A DNA stretch of 8,115 nucleotides from Candidatus Yonathbacteria bacterium RIFCSPHIGHO2_01_FULL_51_10 (GTDB lineage: Bacteria > Patescibacteriota > Minisyncoccia > Phycocordibacterales > UBA1539_B): NCBI GenBank assembly GCA_001823505.1, contig MHUS01000018.1, forward strand, positions 6,958 through 15,072, given 5' to 3'. Under the pieces are notes generated by a model. That model ran no database searches and was not told the DNA's origin. It saw nothing but the letters and a program-made list of their open reading frames with translations. Below, piece after piece: positions 5,259 to 8,115 of this stretch. How positions within the stretch are numbered: the first letter of the stretch is position 1; each line of letters starts with the position of its first letter. Position numbers and translations under genes: made by a program.

Positions 5259-5278
5259 GGTGCGATTACTTTATACTA

Positions 5279-8083
5279 CTACTTCATTTGATACTTGCGC
5301 ATAACTTCCGTCTCCACCTCCTCGCGGGGGCGGCCGTAGGTGAGCGCCGAGAGTTCTTTGATCTTCTCCACGATGGCGCGGTTGCCTTGCGGTGGTGGAA
5401 GGGTTGCAATATTGAACGGCCGTGATGGCACACCGTTCACGAGCATTTTTATGTACGCGTTCCAGTTCTCCTCCTTGATAATATCCTGTGCGGTGAAGAC
5501 CGGCTTAAATTGCTCCTGGAGAAACTCTGCGTCCTCGGTTCCTACGCGAAAGACCGCCATGGACCCCACGTTGCCGAACACGGCGTTTTTGATCCCTTCT
5601 TCAAGTTGTTTTATGTATTGATGCGCGACGTTAAGCGAGAGGCGGTATTTGCGGGCTTCGGAAAGGATCGTTGCGATGGAGTCGGTCGTTACGTTTTGGA
5701 ATTCATCAACGTAGAGGTAGAAGTCAGCCGGCTTCTCCCCCCGCGAGATGGCATCCACGCGCGAGAGCGCCGCCATGAGGATCTTGCCGACCAAAATAAG
5801 TCCGATCAAACTTGAATTTATATCACCCAAACGTCCCTTGGAGAGATTTACTAGGAAGATCTTTTTGGAATCCATGATGTCACGGAAATTGAATGCTGAT
5901 CGCTCCTGCGCAATGATGGGCCGCATGACATCATTGGAAATAAAAACATCAAATTTGTTCGTGACGTACGGCACGTAGTTCGCCAAGCCCTGATCGCCCG
6001 TCGTCTTCTCCGCGTTATCCCAAAATTGCTTGATGATCGGGTTCTTGCATCGCGAAAGCTTGAGATCGCGGAACGCCTTGTCAGAAAGCACCCGCCCGAT
6101 CTCAAGGAGCGTGTTGCCCGATGCGGGATCATCCATCACTAAGAGCGCGGAGTTGCGGAAGTACTGCTCAAAGGCAGGCCCGCCCGCGGTCTTCATGTCA
6201 AAAAGTTTGTTGAATATCGCAAGGAGTTCGTTGACCACAAAGATCTTCTGCTCAGGATACCGTTCGTCGTATTCAAGCATGTTAAGCCCCATGGGACGCG
6301 CCGTTGCCGCGGGGTCAAAGTAGATCACGTCATCAATTCGCTCGCGAGGAATGTTGGCTAAAATGTCATCAATATCGTTGCCGTGCGGATCAATGAAACA
6401 GACGCCATCACCATTCTTGATGTCCTGCACGATCATGTTCTTTAGGATCGTGGTCTTGCCGGTACCCGTCTGACCGATAACGTAGAAGTGCCGCATGCGG
6501 TCTTCGCGCGTCATGTGCACCGTCGTCTCGTGCCCTTGATAGCGATTGACCCCCAAAACGACGCCAGCCGACGCAATATCCACCGGAGCGGGAGCGCTCT
6601 TACCTGATGCCGCCTGCTTGAGCTGAGGAGCATCAAGGCGCGTTACGGGAAAATGAAAGAGCGTCGTGAGCTCTTTGAGTGAGAGCTCCATGTTGTCTCC
6701 TTCGGTATGCGCACGAAAAATAAAATCACGGAGAAATTTTGCTTTCTGCGCCCCTTCTACGTTAGTGAATTTAATTCCATTTCCCAGCGGGTCGGAGAAC
6801 TGCTGGAAGGCAGACTCCACCTCAGAGGCGATCGCGTGTGCACGAGCTTCATCGCCTGCGGAGGCGATCACGCGGATGTTCGTGTCGATGATAGGGGTGG
6901 AGAGCTTGCGCTCCACCGCCTCAACAAGCTTTTGGTTGATCTCTTTAGTCTCCTCTTTCTTCTCCTTGCCCTCGGCGTGCTGTTTTTCGGTCTTTCCGCC
7001 CCAGAACATACTCTTGGCAACGTCTTTGAGCTCATGCGCCACATCCATGACCTCGCTCCGAAGCGCGACGCTCAACTTCTGCCCTTTGCGCAGGCGCTCC
7101 AGCGCACGGCGATACTCATGCATGTGCGCCTCAGGGCTAGGAGAGAAAACAAATTGCACCGCGGCACCTTCGCCTTCGTTCTTCATTTTTGCAAAGGCAC
7201 TCAAGAGCACTTGTAGTGGGTCATGCTGAAAGGTGTCGTATGTTTTGATCGGCAGAATATCCTCATGGACAAATTTTGCGGAGCCGGCGATCGTTACGCC
7301 ACCGTCAGAAAATGGATTGTAATCTTCCTTGTGCTCGCGCAGATCTGCATCAGGATACACCGCGCGAATATGTTTCTCAAAAAGATCTCCCTTGCTCGCG
7401 GGAACGCTCGCATAAAAAATGACCTCTTCGCTGTAGTTCGACTGAGCGATCTCGAGGGTAAAGACGTTCGCCGAAGAGTCCTTCTGTGCTCCATACGAGA
7501 GTGAGAGCATCCCGGAGTAGAACTGCTCCATCCGCGCCACGAGCTCGGCAAAGGTGCGCTCCTTGGCCTCCTCCCCAGCTTGCGGCAAGGTCACCTCATA
7601 GAGCTTCATCTGGAGTGCTTTGAAAATTCTCCCGCCGGCCTCAAGCCCCGGGATCGGCATCCCCGCCGCGAGGTACTGCACGAGGAAACGATGGAAGTCG
7701 TCCTCAACATGCACGTTGCCCGTGTGCTCGATCACCACGAGGGCATTCTTGAGCCCTTTCGTATTCATCACCTCGATCAACTGATCAATCTGCTCCTCAT
7801 GTTCACCGGAGATATGGAGGACCTCCCGCTCGATCTCATCGGCCTTGAGGCGATAGTCGGGGGCGACCACCTCGTGCGGCGCTTTTTGGTATGAAGAAAG
7901 CTCCTCGCGAATAACGCGCTCGCGCTCTGGGTGCGCTGCGTTCTCGGGGATCCCCAATGCCTGCTCACGTTCGGCAACTTTGGCACGCAAGTACGCGATC
8001 TCCTCTTCGGGATTTTTGAATTGCGGCACGCTCTCTTTGCGCCACGCCGCATCCTCTTTTTTGTTTCCAAATGGCAGATTCAT
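5279..8083 (-). CDS. TraD/VirD4-like T4SS coupling ATPase, soluble
   Basis: The 934-aa product is a P-loop ATPase of the HerA/VirD4 class, which pump DNA or protein through type IV secretion or conjugation machines. The C-terminal half holds the motor: VIGQTGTGKTTIL (535-547, Walker A), VCFIDPHGND (561-570, Walker B-like), then a TraG/TraD-type segment with FYLYVDEFQN (788-797, second acidic motif) and SEARKYRLSLNVAHQYIKQL (808-827, sensor Gln). The N-terminal 500 residues are soluble and mixed alpha/beta. A block around 220-260 (VPASKGDLFEKHIRAVYPDA) resembles the N-terminal region of VirB4/TraC-like ATPases. A Lys/Glu-rich linker lies near 364-384. No transmembrane helices are seen, unlike typical VirD4. 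ATG at 8083 fits the promoter. No other transfer gene is visible in the window, so its substrate and partners are unknown. Confidence 0.85.
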   Translation of the reverse strand: MNLPFGNKKEDAAWRKESVPQFKNPEEEIAYLRAKVAEREQALGIPENAAHPERERVIREELSSYQKAPHEVVAPDYRLKADEIEREVLHISGEHEEQIDQLIEVMNTKGLKNALVVIEHTGNVHVEDDFHRFLVQYLAAGMPIPGLEAGGRIFKALQMKLYEVTLPQAGEEAKERTFAELVARMEQFYSGMLSLSYGAQKDSSANVFTLEIAQSNYSEEVIFYASVPASKGDLFEKHIRAVYPDADLREHKEDYNPFSDGGVTIAGSAKFVHEDILPIKTYDTFQHDPLQVLLSAFAKMKNEGEGAAVQFVFSPSPEAHMHEYRRALERLRKGQKLSVALRSEVMDVAHELKDVAKSMFWGGKTEKQHAEGKEKKEETKEINQKLVEAVERKLSTPIIDTNIRVIASAGDEARAHAIASEVESAFQQFSDPLGNGIKFTNVEGAQKAKFLRDFIFRAHTEGDNMELSLKELTTLFHFPVTRLDAPQLKQAASGKSAPAPVDIASAGVVLGVNRYQGHETTVHMTREDRMRHFYVIGQTGTGKTTILKNMIVQDIKNGDGVCFIDPHGNDIDDILANIPRERIDDVIYFDPAATARPMGLNMLEYDERYPEQKIFVVNELLAIFNKLFDMKTAGGPAFEQYFRNSALLVMDDPASGNTLLEIGRVLSDKAFRDLKLSRCKNPIIKQFWDNAEKTTGDQGLANYVPYVTNKFDVFISNDVMRPIIAQERSAFNFRDIMDSKKIFLVNLSKGRLGDINSSLIGLILVGKILMAALSRVDAISRGEKPADFYLYVDEFQNVTTDSIATILSEARKYRLSLNVAHQYIKQLEEGIKNAVFGNVGSMAVFRVGTEDAEFLQEQFKPVFTAQDIIKEENWNAYIKMLVNGVPSRPFNIATLPPPQGNRAIVEKIKELSALTYGRPREEVETEVMRKYQMK

Positions 8084-8098
8084 TGCCCATTAAGTATA
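8084..8098 (-). promoter_or_regulatory. -10 box of the ATPase gene, possibly leaderless
   Basis: TATACT on the - strand (8098-8093) lies 9 bases before the ATG at 8083. The -35 box would fall just beyond the window edge, so the promoter cannot be fully judged. If it is real, transcription begins within a few bases of the start codon. The intervening bases (TAATGGGCA) carry no useful Shine-Dalgarno site and a second, out-of-frame ATG at 8090. Confidence 0.45.
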
Positions 8099-8115
8099 CC
8101 GCACACAAACAAAAA

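Noticed and set aside
6826..6869. Inverted repeat ATCGCCT-GCGG-AGGCGAT and the repeated GAGGCGATC
   Set aside because: It lies inside the ATPase coding region with no T-tract and is short enough to arise from codon use.
6666..7229. + strand open frame of 187 codons within the ATPase gene
   Set aside because: Ser/Ala/Cys-rich shadow of the opposite strand; the - strand frame holds a complete ATPase with clear motifs.

Overview
The window looks like a piece of chromosome from a Candidate Phyla Radiation (Patescibacteria, Parcubacteria-like) bacterium. This is inference from gene content and style: an infC-rpmI-rplT operon, compact genes with almost no Shine-Dalgarno sites, a stand-alone soluble TraD/VirD4-type ATPase, a divergent LOG-family protein and a beta-CASP nuclease. 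I could not run a homology search. Coding density is high, and I see no insertion sequence, tRNA, rRNA or CRISPR array.

Left part, + strand (1-1600). A strong intrinsic terminator (41-76) closes an upstream gene that lies outside the window. A good sigma-70-type promoter (87-115) then starts the translation operon: infC (IF-3, non-ATG start), rpmI (L35) and rplT (L20). The roughly 80-nt infC leader can form two mutually exclusive hairpins. The operon ends at a perfect 16-bp hairpin (1346-1381). About 10 bases later comes a stretch with its own promoter (1392-1421), several local hairpins and an intrinsic terminator (1534-1595), but no plausible protein. I read it as an independent small RNA of about 165 nt that I cannot assign to a known family.

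Middle, - strand (1611-4098). Three genes are packed with 7-9 nt gaps and read VanZ-like membrane protein, then beta-CASP metallo-beta-lactamase nuclease, then LOG/SLOG-family nucleotide-binding protein. A promoter -10 element sits only 8 nt before the first start codon, so this mRNA may be leaderless.

Intergenic 4099-4393 has no gene but can form several hairpins. These include a candidate - strand terminator and an 82-nt region closed by a 7-bp helix.

Right part, - strand (4394-8083). A 934-aa TraD/VirD4-like ATPase is followed at 20 nt by a 100-aa protein of unknown function. Next comes ndk (nucleoside diphosphate kinase), which has its own promoter and the only convincing Shine-Dalgarno site in the window. 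The ATPase also has a -10 box 9 nt before its ATG. The points most worth follow-up are the unassigned small RNA, the switch-like infC leader, the possible leaderless starts, and the soluble coupling-type ATPase with its unknown small partner.
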